Assembly (NCBI GenBank): GCA_934463165.1
Contig: CAKSJG010000001.1
Span: forward strand, 1 to 64,000
DNA: 64,000 nucleotides
Direction: 5' to 3'
DNA from: an uncultured Clostridia bacterium
GTDB taxonomy: Bacteria > Bacillota > Clostridia > UMGS1810
Every line of letters starts with the position of its first letter. Positions within the stretch are counted from its first letter, which is position 1. Shown here in pieces: positions 15,994 through 24,000 of the stretch. Made by a program: the position numbers and the translations under genes. Below the pieces are notes generated by a model. It was not told where the DNA came from and did not search any database. It saw only the letters and a program-made list of their open reading frames with translations.

Positions 15994-17208
15994 TTATCTT
16001 ATTATATGTATCGGCAGTCCGCCAACACATGTGATTTTATTTTCACCTGCAACAAGAGGAGCAATATAATCAATAAATTTTTCAGTGACGTCGTTTCCGC
16101 TTTCAGATATGTAATCATCGGGAACGACTCTTTCACAATTTGCTATATTGCTTATTTCGCTGCATTCATAAATTATATTATAATCATCCGATTCATCGCG
16201 CTTCATGCAGACCATTTTTCCCGATTCTCCGCTTAAAGCATAATTTACGGCCTCTTCGCCGCAGCGGAATGCTTCGGTAATATCCGTAAGAGAAGATATG
16301 TGAGCCGCACATCTCTGAGCAATATTAAGTTCAACGCTTCTTACCTTTATTCCGAGTCTTTTTTGCACAAGATATTCAAGCTTTTTGCCTGCTCCGCCGA
16401 GCTGACCGTGCCCGAACATATCCGAACGGGAAGACGAATCGCTCGATGCGACAAATGTATTATCGGCATATCTGATACCCTCGGAAACCGCAACGATTAC
16501 GGTGTTTTGATTAAGGAGCTTTTTGCGCACGTCATATAAAAACTTTTCATTGTCAAATGGTCTCTCAGGCAGATATATAAGGTCGGGAGCACTTATTTTT
16601 TCATTTCTGGCAAGAGCCGATGCAGCGGTAAGCCAGCCGGCATTTCTTCCCATAATTTCAACTATCAGAACATTTTTTATGTCATAGCAGCCCGCGTCAA
16701 GTGCCATTTCCCGCGTTACGGCAGCAATATATTTCGCACAGCTTCCGTATCCCGGGGTATGATCGGTGCTGCATAAATCATTGTCTATTGTTTTCGGTAT
16801 TCCAATTGTTTTTATATTTCCCTCCGCAAATTTTTTCGAAAGTTTAAATACCGTATCCATAGAGTCGTTTCCTCCGATATAAAAGAAATAACCTATGTTT
16901 TTTTCTTTAAAGAATTTTTCAAGCGCTTCAAATTCATCATTGCTGTTTTCAGAAAGCCGGTATCTGCAAGATCCGAGGTATGCCGACGGAGTTTGTTTAA
17001 GCAGTTCAATATTTTCCGCGTCTGAAAAAGTACCGTTCAGGTCAATAATATCTCCGCGCAGCAGCCCTTTTATTCCGTTTACGGCGCCGTAAATTGTTCC
17101 GTGGTTATCAAGGCTCAGATATTTGTTTATAACCCCTGCAAGCGAAGCGTTTATAACCGCCGTCGGGCCGCCTGACTGACCGATAATTGCGTTTTTGATT
17201 TTTTTCAT
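15994..17208 (-). CDS. 6-phosphofructokinase, pyrophosphate-type active site
   Basis: A 404-residue PfkA-superfamily enzyme making fructose 1,6-bisphosphate. QSGGPTAVIN (11-20) binds the phosphoryl donor. The donor-determining sites are Asp115 in GGNDSM, where ATP enzymes have Gly (GGDGS), and Lys139 in PKTIDND, where ATP enzymes have Gly (PGTIDND). Both point to pyrophosphate use. EIMGRNAGWL and the substrate-binding LGGAGK follow. Length exceeds the 320-residue bacterial ATP enzyme and fits the PPi-linked or group III enzymes. It follows a CpXC-like gene by nine bases and shares its promoter. A reversible PPi enzyme would save ATP in an anaerobe. Confidence 0.88.
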   Translation of the reverse strand: MKKIKNAIIGQSGGPTAVINASLAGVINKYLSLDNHGTIYGAVNGIKGLLRGDIIDLNGTFSDAENIELLKQTPSAYLGSCRYRLSENSNDEFEALEKFFKEKNIGYFFYIGGNDSMDTVFKLSKKFAEGNIKTIGIPKTIDNDLCSTDHTPGYGSCAKYIAAVTREMALDAGCYDIKNVLIVEIMGRNAGWLTAASALARNEKISAPDLIYLPERPFDNEKFLYDVRKKLLNQNTVIVAVSEGIRYADNTFVASSDSSSRSDMFGHGQLGGAGKKLEYLVQKRLGIKVRSVELNIAQRCAAHISSLTDITEAFRCGEEAVNYALSGESGKMVCMKRDESDDYNIIYECSEISNIANCERVVPDDYISESGNDVTEKFIDYIAPLVAGENKITCVGGLPIHIIR

Positions 17209-17217
17209 TTTGTCTCC

Positions 17218-17826
17218 TCATTTCAAATAATTTTCGATTGTATATCTGTTTACGACATTCCATTTGCTTTTGTCATCATCGGGCAGCTTTTTCAAATGCA
17301 TATCCGATACATCAATGATTTGTATTCCCGTAATTTTATTCAAATGATTTATCGCATGAAAAGTGTATGTATCTCCATCGGATGAATAATATACTATGTT
17401 TTTATCCTCAAAAGGTAGTGCCTCATCATCCGAAAAATTCAAAAGCTTTATATATTCAACATCATAGTCGTTAAGCCTGTCTCTGAATATTCGTGTTTTT
17501 TCAATTGCTTCTGCCTGATATGTCACCTTTCTGTATTTAAAACCGTCTTCAGTAATAAAATCGGGGATGCTGTCATCTATGTTTGATTCTTTTGTGGGAT
17601 CAACATATATTGCAAATTTATCCGTACGGTCATATATTATCATTTTTGTTTCGAATGTAAGATCCGATTTGCATTTTTTGCAGTGTACACAATTAATTTT
17701 ATTATTCAGAAAGTTGTCATAGCTTTGTGTTTCGTGCTCCAGAATAAGAGAATTAATTATATTATTCTTTATTTTGAATACCGTCATACACTCCTGACAC
17801 TTACAGTATAAAATACTATTAAACAT
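17218..17826 (-). CDS. CpXC-domain-like protein
   Basis: A 202-residue soluble protein with two CxxC-type pairs in the first quarter (YCKCQECMTVF about residue 7-17 and CVHCKKCKSDL about 46-56), likely one zinc site, as in the CpXC domain. The remainder is acidic and beta-rich and ends KSKWNVVNRYTIENYLK. Function is unknown for the family. The start follows GAGGAAA. It is the first gene of a two-gene unit with phosphofructokinase, which is odd for such a protein and may only be a positional accident. Confidence 0.6.
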   Translation of the reverse strand: MFNSILYCKCQECMTVFKIKNNIINSLILEHETQSYDNFLNNKINCVHCKKCKSDLTFETKMIIYDRTDKFAIYVDPTKESNIDDSIPDFITEDGFKYRKVTYQAEAIEKTRIFRDRLNDYDVEYIKLLNFSDDEALPFEDKNIVYYSSDGDTYTFHAINHLNKITGIQIIDVSDMHLKKLPDDDKSKWNVVNRYTIENYLK

Positions 17827-17861
17827 TTTTCATTTTCCTCAGCAATCTTTTTCATAATGTA

Positions 17862-17891
17862 ATTATAACACAAAACATACATTTATTTCAA
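17862..17891 (-). promoter_or_regulatory. Promoter of the CpXC-phosphofructokinase unit
   Basis: TTGAAA (17891-17886), 18-base spacer, TATAAT (17867-17862), about 35 bases before the CpXC start. Confidence 0.6.
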
Positions 17892-17916
17892 CATATTTTT
17901 TATTAAACAAATAGTA

Positions 17917-17945
17917 TTGCAATATTTTCAAAAAAATTGTATAAT
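17917..17945 (+). promoter_or_regulatory. Promoter of glyA
   Basis: TTGCAA (17917-17922), 17-base spacer, TATAAT (17940-17945), followed by AGGAGG and the glyA ATG 32 bases later. Confidence 0.7.
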
Positions 17946-17977
17946 AGTTATAATATAAAATATAGGAGGTATGTATT

Positions 17978-19216
17978 ATGTACAGTACGGAGGAAATTCG
18001 TAAAATTGATCCCGAAATTGCCGAAGCAATAGAACTTGAAGTGAACAGACAAAGAAATAAAATTGAGCTTATTGCCAGCGAAAACTTTGTCAGCAATGCT
18101 GTTATTGAGGCAATGGGTACACCGCTTACAAATAAATATGCCGAAGGATACCCGGGTAAAAGATATTACGGCGGATGCGAATATGTTGATATAGTTGAGA
18201 ATCTTGCAATAGAAAGAGCAAAAGAGGTTTTTGGCTGTGAGCATGCCAACGTTCAGCCACACTCCGGTGCTCAGGCAAACCTTGCCGTATTCTTTGCTGT
18301 TTTAAATCCGGGAGATACGGTACTCGGAATGAATTTGTCGCACGGCGGTCATCTTTCACACGGAAGTCCGGTAAATATATCGGGTAAATATTTTAATGTT
18401 ATTCCGTACGGCGTAAGCGAGAAAGATTCACTTATTGATTATGATGCTGTTGAAAAACTTGCTCTTGAAAACAAGCCGAAGCTTATTGTTGCCGGTGCAA
18501 GTGCATATCCGAGGGTTATAGATTTTGAAAGATTGTCGGATATAGCAAAAAAGAGCGGCGCATATCTCATGGTAGACATAGCTCATATTGCAGGCCTTGT
18601 TGCGGCAGGACTTCACCCGAGCCCGGTTCCTTATGCGGATTTCGTAACAACAACCACTCATAAGACGCTCAGAGGTCCCAGAGGTGGAATGATAATGTGC
18701 AAAGAAGAACATGCCAAACTTATCAATAAGGCAGTATTTCCGGGAATTCAGGGAGGACCGCTTATGCATATTATTGCTGCTAAAGCAGTATGCCTGAAAG
18801 AAGCATTGTCTGATGAATTTAAAGATTATCAGAAGCAGATTGTCAAAAATGCCAAGGCTCTTGCTGCAGCGCTTATGAATGAAGGCTTTAAGCTTGTTTC
18901 CGACGGTACGGATAACCACCTGATGCTTCTTGATTTGAGAGATACCGAGCTTACGGGAAAAGCCGCCGAGCACATGCTTGACGAAGTCGGTATAACCGCA
19001 AATAAAAATACAATTCCTTTTGAGACGACCAGTCCGTTTATAACAAGCGGTGTCCGTCTCGGAACACCTGCCGTAACTTCAAGAGGAATGAAAGAAGAAG
19101 ACATGAAAGAAATTGCGGCGCTTATTGCATTAACTCTTAATTCTTTTGAAGAAAAGAAAGAAGAAGTAATAAGCAGAGTTAAAGCTTTGACCGAGAAGTA
19201 TCCTTTATATGAATAA
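17978..19216 (+). CDS. glyA: Serine hydroxymethyltransferase
   Basis: A 412-residue PLP enzyme that splits serine to glycine and 5,10-methylenetetrahydrofolate, the main one-carbon source for purine and thymidylate synthesis. IELIASENFVSNAV, NKYAEGYPGKRYYGGCEYVD, HSGAQAN, the PLP-lysine site TTTTHKTLRGPRGG (about residue 228) and the folate-site C-terminus SGVRLGTPAVTSRG are all intact. Length is typical (about 415). AGGAGG sits eleven bases before the ATG. It is followed 24 bases later by a zinc-ribbon protein that may share the transcript. Confidence 0.97.
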   Translation: MYSTEEIRKIDPEIAEAIELEVNRQRNKIELIASENFVSNAVIEAMGTPLTNKYAEGYPGKRYYGGCEYVDIVENLAIERAKEVFGCEHANVQPHSGAQANLAVFFAVLNPGDTVLGMNLSHGGHLSHGSPVNISGKYFNVIPYGVSEKDSLIDYDAVEKLALENKPKLIVAGASAYPRVIDFERLSDIAKKSGAYLMVDIAHIAGLVAAGLHPSPVPYADFVTTTTHKTLRGPRGGMIMCKEEHAKLINKAVFPGIQGGPLMHIIAAKAVCLKEALSDEFKDYQKQIVKNAKALAAALMNEGFKLVSDGTDNHLMLLDLRDTELTGKAAEHMLDEVGITANKNTIPFETTSPFITSGVRLGTPAVTSRGMKEEDMKEIAALIALTLNSFEEKKEEVISRVKALTEKYPLYE

Positions 19217-19240
19217 TATTATACGGGAGATGTTTATATT

Positions 19241-19606
19241 ATGAATATTAATTTTAATAAAATCAAAAGAAATGTCACAAAGACTGTGTCAAAGGCTAAA
19301 GATGTTTCCGGCAATATGATTGAATTGGCAAAAGCAAAATTCAGACTTTCGGAAATAAATACCGATATTGAGGAAAAATATATAAAAATCGGAAAGCTTG
19401 TATACAACAGTGATGAAAACGGAAATGTTGAAGACGATATTTCCAAGCTTTGCGACAATATAACAGAGCTTAAATCGGAATATGAGAATTTAAAGGAAAA
19501 AATAAATGATATGTCAGGCAAAAAAGTTTGCCCGGTATGCGGCGAGAAGAACGATAAAGACTATGACTATTGTCCGAAGTGCGGAAATTCCATGAATCGG
19601 GAATGA
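19241..19606 (+). CDS. Small coiled-coil zinc-ribbon protein
   Basis: A 121-residue protein. Residues 1-90 are helical and charged, with heptad-like patterning (LAKAKFRLSEINTDIEEKYIKIGKLVY and ITELKSEYENLKEKIND), suggesting a coiled coil. The C-terminal 25 residues hold a zinc ribbon, CPVCGEKNDKDYDYCPKCG. Proteins of this design are common in clostridia, often described as phage-shock-like or general zinc-ribbon proteins, and their role is unknown. It follows glyA by 24 bases with GGGAGATG before the ATG. Confidence 0.7.
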   Translation: MNINFNKIKRNVTKTVSKAKDVSGNMIELAKAKFRLSEINTDIEEKYIKIGKLVYNSDENGNVEDDISKLCDNITELKSEYENLKEKINDMSGKKVCPVCGEKNDKDYDYCPKCGNSMNRE

Positions 19607-19630
19607 TAAATTTATTGTAAGATGCTTACT

Positions 19631-19663
19631 GCGCACCCGTAATATTTATAATATTCGGGTGCG
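19631..19663 (+). terminator. Hairpin after glyA unit
   Basis: A stem of about 14 bp (arms 19631-19646 and 19649-19663, containing GCACCCG/CGGGTGC) ends the glyA unit. Only AATTAATT follows, so termination may be inefficient or factor-assisted. Confidence 0.55.
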
Positions 19664-19704
19664 TAATTAATTGAACGGAAAAGTGAAATATTTTTTAAAA
19701 TATC

Positions 19705-19734
19705 TTGACATTTAACACAAAAGTGTGGTATTAT
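19705..19734 (+). promoter_or_regulatory. Promoter of tRNA-Leu and rnpB
   Basis: TTGACA (19705-19710), 18-base spacer, TATTAT (19729-19734), 20 bases before the tRNA. There is no promoter-like sequence between the tRNA and rnpB, so this should drive both. Confidence 0.7.
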
Positions 19735-19753
19735 GTCATAGTTAAATATATCT

Positions 19754-19834
19754 GCGGATGTGGCGAAATTGGCATACGCGCAAGATTTAGGTTCTTGTGC
19801 CTCCGGCGTGCAGGTTCGACCCCTGTCATCCGCA
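19754..19834 (+). tRNA. tRNA-Leu(UAG)
   Basis: An 81-base cloverleaf with acceptor GCGGATG/CATCCGC (19754-19760 with 19827-19833), discriminator A19834, anticodon loop TTTAGGT with anticodon TAG, an extended variable arm and a GGTTCGACCCC T arm. CCA is not encoded, so 3' maturation needs RNase Z and CCA addition. Only four bases separate it from rnpB. Confidence 0.95.
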
Positions 19835-19838
19835 TTAT

Positions 19839-20165
19839 GAGTAAGTCAGACAACTGCGGGCGGCATTATTTGCCGAATGAGGAAAGTCCGGGCATCACAG
19901 AGCAGGGTGCCGGGTAACTCCCGGTGGAGGCGACTCTAAGGAAAGTGCAACAGAAAAAAACCGCCGTTTAAGCGGTAAGGATGAAAAGGCGAGGTAAGAG
20001 CTCACCGCGATTCGGGAGATCGGATCGGCGTGTAAACCCCACCTGATGCAACATCCGAGTATGACAATGGCTTGCTCGGCCGTCATCGGATGGCTTGAAG
20101 CATGCAGAAATGTATGCTCTAGATAGATAGTTGTTTGATACAGAACCCGGCTTACAGACTTACTC
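19839..20165 (+). ncRNA. rnpB: RNase P RNA (catalytic subunit)
   Basis: About 327 bases. The 5' GAGTAAGTC (19839-19847) and 3' GACTTACTC (20157-20165) form helix P1. The universally conserved GAGGAAAGTCC (from 19880), ACAGAAA, the GGTAAGAGCTCACCG region, AAACCCCAC and the 3' ACAGAACCCGGCTTAC are present in the right order. The RNA cleaves tRNA 5' leaders together with protein RnpA, which is not encoded here. It follows tRNA-Leu with a four-base gap. Confidence 0.95.
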
Positions 20166-20179
20166 TGATTTAAAAATAT

Positions 20180-20216
20180 ATCTCTCAGACATTATATTGT
20201 TTGGGAGATTTATTTT
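20180..20216 (+). terminator. Intrinsic terminator of rnpB
   Basis: A 12-bp stem with G-U pairs (20180-20191 with 20198-20209) followed by TTATTTT, 15 bases after P1 of RNase P RNA. Confidence 0.75.
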
Positions 20217-20241
20217 GAATTTGTTTGAAAATAAATTTGTG

Positions 20242-20270
20242 TTGACAAACAACGGAATATGTGATATAAT
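20242..20270 (+). promoter_or_regulatory. Consensus promoter of the pyr operon
   Basis: TTGACA (20242-20247), 17-base spacer, TATAAT (20265-20270): a perfect sigma-A promoter, in line with control by attenuation rather than by initiation. Confidence 0.9.
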
Positions 20271-20286
20271 ACAGTCAATATAAAAA

Positions 20287-20390
20287 TAATCTTTAAAACG
20301 ATACAGAGATATCGGCAAGATTAGGTCATTTTTTATGCTTATTTTTCATGCACTGAAATTATGCCTTGCTGATATCAGCAAGGTTTTTTT
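20287..20390 (+). promoter_or_regulatory. PyrR-dependent transcription attenuator
   Basis: Three mutually exclusive structures are visible. The anti-antiterminator (20287-20323) has a lower stem TAATCTT/AAGATTA, an internal UUUAA (20292-20296), an upper stem CGATA/TATCG and the hexaloop CAGAGA, matching the known PyrR recognition rule CNGNGA plus UUUAA. The antiterminator pairs 20308-20319 with 20365-20376 over 12 bp. The terminator (20364-20383, 10-bp arms) ends in T7. With UMP high, PyrR should stabilise the first hairpin and allow termination. PyrR itself is not in the window. Confidence 0.9.
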
Positions 20391-20432
20391 GATGTTTACG
20401 GTTAATAAAACAATCCGTCGGGAGGTGCAGTT

Positions 20433-21614
20433 ATGACAGAGAATATAATAAAAGCATTAAGAAAATACGATCTGCCTTCATTTGTTGTTGATAATGTAAA
20501 GAGCGGTAAATATATTGTTTTTCCCGGTTTTTGCGATGTGCATGTGCATTTTCGTGAGCCGGGTTTTTCTTACAAAGAAACAATTTTAAGCGGGAGCCGT
20601 GCCGCTGCACACGGCGGGTATACGTGTGTATGCACCATGCCTAATCTGAATCCCGTTCCCGATAATGTCGACAATATAAAAAAACAGATTGATATAATAA
20701 AACGTGATTCTTTAATAGATATATATCCTTACGCGTCAATAACTGTCGGACAAAACGGCAATGAGCTGACAGATTTTGCCGCGCTTTCCGAATATGCCGT
20801 CGCTTTTTCGGATGACGGTAAGGGAATCCAGAATGAAAAAGTTATGGAAAGTGCAATGCTTGAAGCAAAAAAATGCGGCAAGATTATTGCGTCTCATTGT
20901 GAGGATAATGAATTGGTTCGAGGAGGATATATTCACGACGGTAAATATGCAAAGGAGAATAACCACAGGGGAATATGTTCCGAAAGCGAATGGAAGCCGA
21001 TTGAAAGAGATCTCAAAATTGCTCTGAAAACAGGCTGTTCATACCATATATGCCATATATCATGCAAAGAAAGTGTCGGACTTGTCAGAAAATATAAAGC
21101 TTTGGGTGCGGATGTAACGTGTGAAACCGCTCCTCACTATCTTGTTTTGGATGACGGTGATATACGTGAAGACGGCAGGTATAAGATGAATCCGCCGCTT
21201 CGGGATAAATCCGACAGATTTGCCCTTATTGAAGGGATTAAAGACGGAACGATAGATATGATTGCAACCGATCATGCACCGCACGGCATCGATGAAAAAT
21301 CACTTGGGCTTGAAAAGAGTTCGTTTGGCATAGTAGGTCTTGAAACGGCGTTCCCGATTCTGTATACAGAGCTTGTCATTAAAAAAACAATAACTCTTGA
21401 AAAGCTGATTGACCTGATGTCTTATTCTCCGAGAAAGAGGTTTTCCATATATTCGGGCATAGGTTTTTCAATATGGGATCTTAACGAAAAGTATAAAATC
21501 AGTTCGGATGATTTTTTGTCAAAAGGCAGAGCGACGCCGTTTGAGGGAAGAGAGGTTTTCGGCAAATGCATTGCTGCGGTATGTAACGGCAAAATTTCTT
21601 ACAGCTTATTTTAA
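20433..21614 (+). CDS. pyrC: Dihydroorotase
   Basis: A 393-residue amidohydrolase that cyclises carbamoyl-aspartate to dihydroorotate. The zinc-binding HxH is in DVHVHFREPG near residue 37; substrate Asn in CTMPNLNPVP; the later His ligands in SHCEDNE and YHICHISCKES; and the catalytic Asp in DMIATDHAPH (about 285). Length is somewhat under the usual 420-430 of class I enzymes but the motifs are complete. GGGAGG precedes the ATG. It is first in the seven-gene operon, directly behind the attenuator. Confidence 0.96.
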   Translation: MTENIIKALRKYDLPSFVVDNVKSGKYIVFPGFCDVHVHFREPGFSYKETILSGSRAAAHGGYTCVCTMPNLNPVPDNVDNIKKQIDIIKRDSLIDIYPYASITVGQNGNELTDFAALSEYAVAFSDDGKGIQNEKVMESAMLEAKKCGKIIASHCEDNELVRGGYIHDGKYAKENNHRGICSESEWKPIERDLKIALKTGCSYHICHISCKESVGLVRKYKALGADVTCETAPHYLVLDDGDIREDGRYKMNPPLRDKSDRFALIEGIKDGTIDMIATDHAPHGIDEKSLGLEKSSFGIVGLETAFPILYTELVIKKTITLEKLIDLMSYSPRKRFSIYSGIGFSIWDLNEKYKISSDDFLSKGRATPFEGREVFGKCIAAVCNGKISYSLF

Positions 21615-21649
21615 TAATTCAAATTACATAACAGAAAGCAAGTGATACG

Positions 21650-22378
21650 ATGAGACAAGAATTTTTTGTAATAGCAAATAATAAAAAAATAGCCCGCAAT
21701 ACGTATGAAATGACTTTGGCAGGCAATACGGACGGCATAAAACCCGGTCAGTTTATAAATATTAAGCTTAACGGTTTTTTCCTGCGGCGTCCGATATCGG
21801 TATGTGATATTTATGATAACCGTCTGGTGATAATATATAAAGTTGTCGGTAAGGGCACAGAGTTTATGTCACATATGAAATCAGGCATGCTTGATACTCT
21901 GACGGGACTCGGAAACGGATACGACTTATCTTTTTCGGGAGACAGGCCTCTTCTTATCGGCGGAGGAGCCGGAGTGCCGCCTATGTACTATCTGGCAAAA
22001 GAACTTATCAAACAGGGTAAACATGTTACGGTTATTTTGGGATTTAATAATAAAGATGAAATATTTTATAAAGATGAGTTTGAAAAAATCGGATCCGACG
22101 TACACATAACAACTGTTGACGGATCTTTCGGAACCAAAGGTTTTGTTACCGACATAACGGATGGCATTTCATATACATACTTTTATGCATGCGGTCCCGA
22201 ACCGATGCTTCGTGCCGTTTACAAAAAATCGTCGGTTAGCGGAGAACTCAGCTTTGAAGAGCGCATGGGATGCGGATTTGGTGCGTGCATGGGCTGCTCA
22301 TGCAAAACTCTTACCGGGTATAAACGAATATGTAAAGAAGGCCCCGTCATGAAAAAGGAGGAAATATTATGGGATTAA
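21650..22378 (+). CDS. pyrK: Dihydroorotate dehydrogenase B, electron-transfer subunit
   Basis: A 242-residue ferredoxin-reductase-like protein that passes electrons from PyrD's FMN through a [2Fe-2S] cluster and FAD to NAD+. RRPISVCDI binds FAD, IGGGAGVPPMYYLAKEL binds the pyridine nucleotide, and the C-terminal MGCGFGACMGCSCK with a following Cys (RICKEGP) holds the cluster. It overlaps pyrD by ten bases, suggesting coupled translation for a heterotetramer. The presence of PyrK marks the NAD-dependent class 1B enzyme. Confidence 0.95.
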   Translation: MRQEFFVIANNKKIARNTYEMTLAGNTDGIKPGQFINIKLNGFFLRRPISVCDIYDNRLVIIYKVVGKGTEFMSHMKSGMLDTLTGLGNGYDLSFSGDRPLLIGGGAGVPPMYYLAKELIKQGKHVTVILGFNNKDEIFYKDEFEKIGSDVHITTVDGSFGTKGFVTDITDGISYTYFYACGPEPMLRAVYKKSSVSGELSFEERMGCGFGACMGCSCKTLTGYKRICKEGPVMKKEEILWD

Positions 22379-23286
22379 CAGATGTGAATTTATGCGGCAT
22401 AAGGCTTGATAATCCTGTCATACCTGCAAGCGGAACATTCGGATACGGTTACGAGTTCGCCGATGTTTACGATATTAATATTCTGGGTACCTTTTCATTT
22501 AAGGGTACCACAAAAGATCCGCGCTTCGGAAATCCGACACCGAGAATTGCCGAATGCTTCGGCGGAATGATAAATTCCGTCGGTCTGCAGAATCCGGGTG
22601 TAGATAAAGTTATATCAGAAGAATTACCAAAGCTAAAGAAAGTTTTTAATAAAAAAGTCATGGCAAATGTAAGCGGATTTTCAATCGAAGAATATGTTGA
22701 AACATGCCGAAAACTTGATAAATGCGAAGAGATAGGCTGGTTTGAGATAAATATAAGCTGCCCCAATGTTCACGGCGGAGGAATGAGCTTCGGCACCGAT
22801 CCGGACATGGCGGCAAAAGTCACGGCAGAAATCAAAAAGAATGTCATAAAGCCTGTAATAATAAAGCTTTCGCCAAATGTAACGGATATAGTTTCGATTG
22901 CAAAAGCATGTGAAGCAGCCGGTGCAGACGGTATAAGCCTTATAAATACGCTTCTCGGCATGAGGATTGATCTTAAAACAAAAAAATGTGTTATAGCAAA
23001 TAAAATGGGAGGCTTTTCGGGAAAGGCGATTTTCCCCGTAGCTCTCAGGATGGTTTATCAGGTTGCGTCAAATGTCGGTATTCCGATTGTGGGAATGGGC
23101 GGTGTGTCATGTGCCGAGGATGTTATCGAAATGATGCTTGCCGGAGCGACCGCCGTTGAAATAGGGGCGGCTAATCTGACAGATCCGTTTGCCTGCAAAA
23201 AAATAATTGAAGAACTGCCCGAAGTAATGAAAAAATATAATATAGACAGTCTGAAAAATATAATCGGAGGTGCGTTAAATGGGTAA
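22369..23286 (+). CDS. pyrD: Dihydroorotate dehydrogenase B, catalytic subunit
   Basis: A 305-residue FMN TIM-barrel enzyme oxidising dihydroorotate to orotate. PVIPASGTFGYG at the N-terminus, the active-site Cys in INISCPNVHGGG (about residue 130), KLSPNVTD with the conserved Lys, and IVGMGGVSCAEDVIEMMLAGA for FMN phosphate binding are present. Cys as base is typical of the class 1B enzyme that works with PyrK, whereas class 2 enzymes have Ser and a membrane anchor. AAGGAGG lies just before the ATG, inside the end of pyrK. Confidence 0.96.
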   Translation: MGLTDVNLCGIRLDNPVIPASGTFGYGYEFADVYDINILGTFSFKGTTKDPRFGNPTPRIAECFGGMINSVGLQNPGVDKVISEELPKLKKVFNKKVMANVSGFSIEEYVETCRKLDKCEEIGWFEINISCPNVHGGGMSFGTDPDMAAKVTAEIKKNVIKPVIIKLSPNVTDIVSIAKACEAAGADGISLINTLLGMRIDLKTKKCVIANKMGGFSGKAIFPVALRMVYQVASNVGIPIVGMGGVSCAEDVIEMMLAGATAVEIGAANLTDPFACKKIIEELPEVMKKYNIDSLKNIIGGALNG

Positions 23287-23977
23287 GGATGTTATTGTAG
23301 CGTGTGATTTTTCTTCTGCTGATGAGGTGTACGGTTTTCTCGAAAAATTTGAAAATGAAAAGCCGTTTGTGAAAATCGGAATGGAGCTTTTTTACGCAGA
23401 AGGGCCGCAAATCGTAAAAAAAATAAAAGCCATGGGGCACAAGATCTTTTTGGATTTGAAGCTTCATGATATCCCGAATACCGTAAAAAAGACAATGGCA
23501 GTTTTGTCGGGACTTGATGTTGATATCTGTAATCTGCATGCAGCCGGAGCCGGCGCAATGATGAAAGCTGCTCTTGAAGGTTTAACAAGACCTGACGGCA
23601 CAAGGCCTTTGCTTATTGCAGTTACACAGCTTACGTCAACGGATTCAGACGCATTGAAAAATGAATTGCTCATTGATAAGGATATGGATGATGTTGTTAT
23701 GCATTATTCAAAAAATGCAAAAGAATCGGGGCTTGACGGTGTTGTCTGCTCACCCCTTGAAGCCAAAAAGGTGCATGAGACCTGCGGAAAGGATTTTCTG
23801 ACGGTGACTCCCGGAGTACGCTTTTCACTCGGAGAAACAGGAGATCAGAAAAGAGTAATGACCCCGTCACAGGCAAAAGCCGAGGGCTCCGATTACATAG
23901 TTGTCGGCAGACCGATAACAGCCTCCGACGATCCTGTTAAAGCATACAAAAAATGCGTCAAAGAATTTATTGATTAA
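23279..23977 (+). CDS. pyrF: Orotidine 5'-phosphate decarboxylase
   Basis: A 232-residue TIM-barrel enzyme that decarboxylates OMP to UMP, the last step of the pathway. The catalytic Asp/Lys set is in FLDLKLHDIPNTV (about residue 60-72), and phosphate binding is in TPGVRF and YIVVGRPIT near the C-terminus. The length and the DxKxHDIPNT form fit the Bacillus-type group. It overlaps pyrD by eight bases; GGAGG is seven to eight bases upstream. Confidence 0.96.
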   Translation: MGKDVIVACDFSSADEVYGFLEKFENEKPFVKIGMELFYAEGPQIVKKIKAMGHKIFLDLKLHDIPNTVKKTMAVLSGLDVDICNLHAAGAGAMMKAALEGLTRPDGTRPLLIAVTQLTSTDSDALKNELLIDKDMDDVVMHYSKNAKESGLDGVVCSPLEAKKVHETCGKDFLTVTPGVRFSLGETGDQKRVMTPSQAKAEGSDYIVVGRPITASDDPVKAYKKCVKEFID

Positions 23978-24000
23978 TTTAAACGGAAAGGATGATCAAA

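Noticed and set aside
18428..18973. 181-codon open frame antisense to glyA
   Set aside because: Complete overlap with conserved glyA and no promoter or ribosome-binding site.
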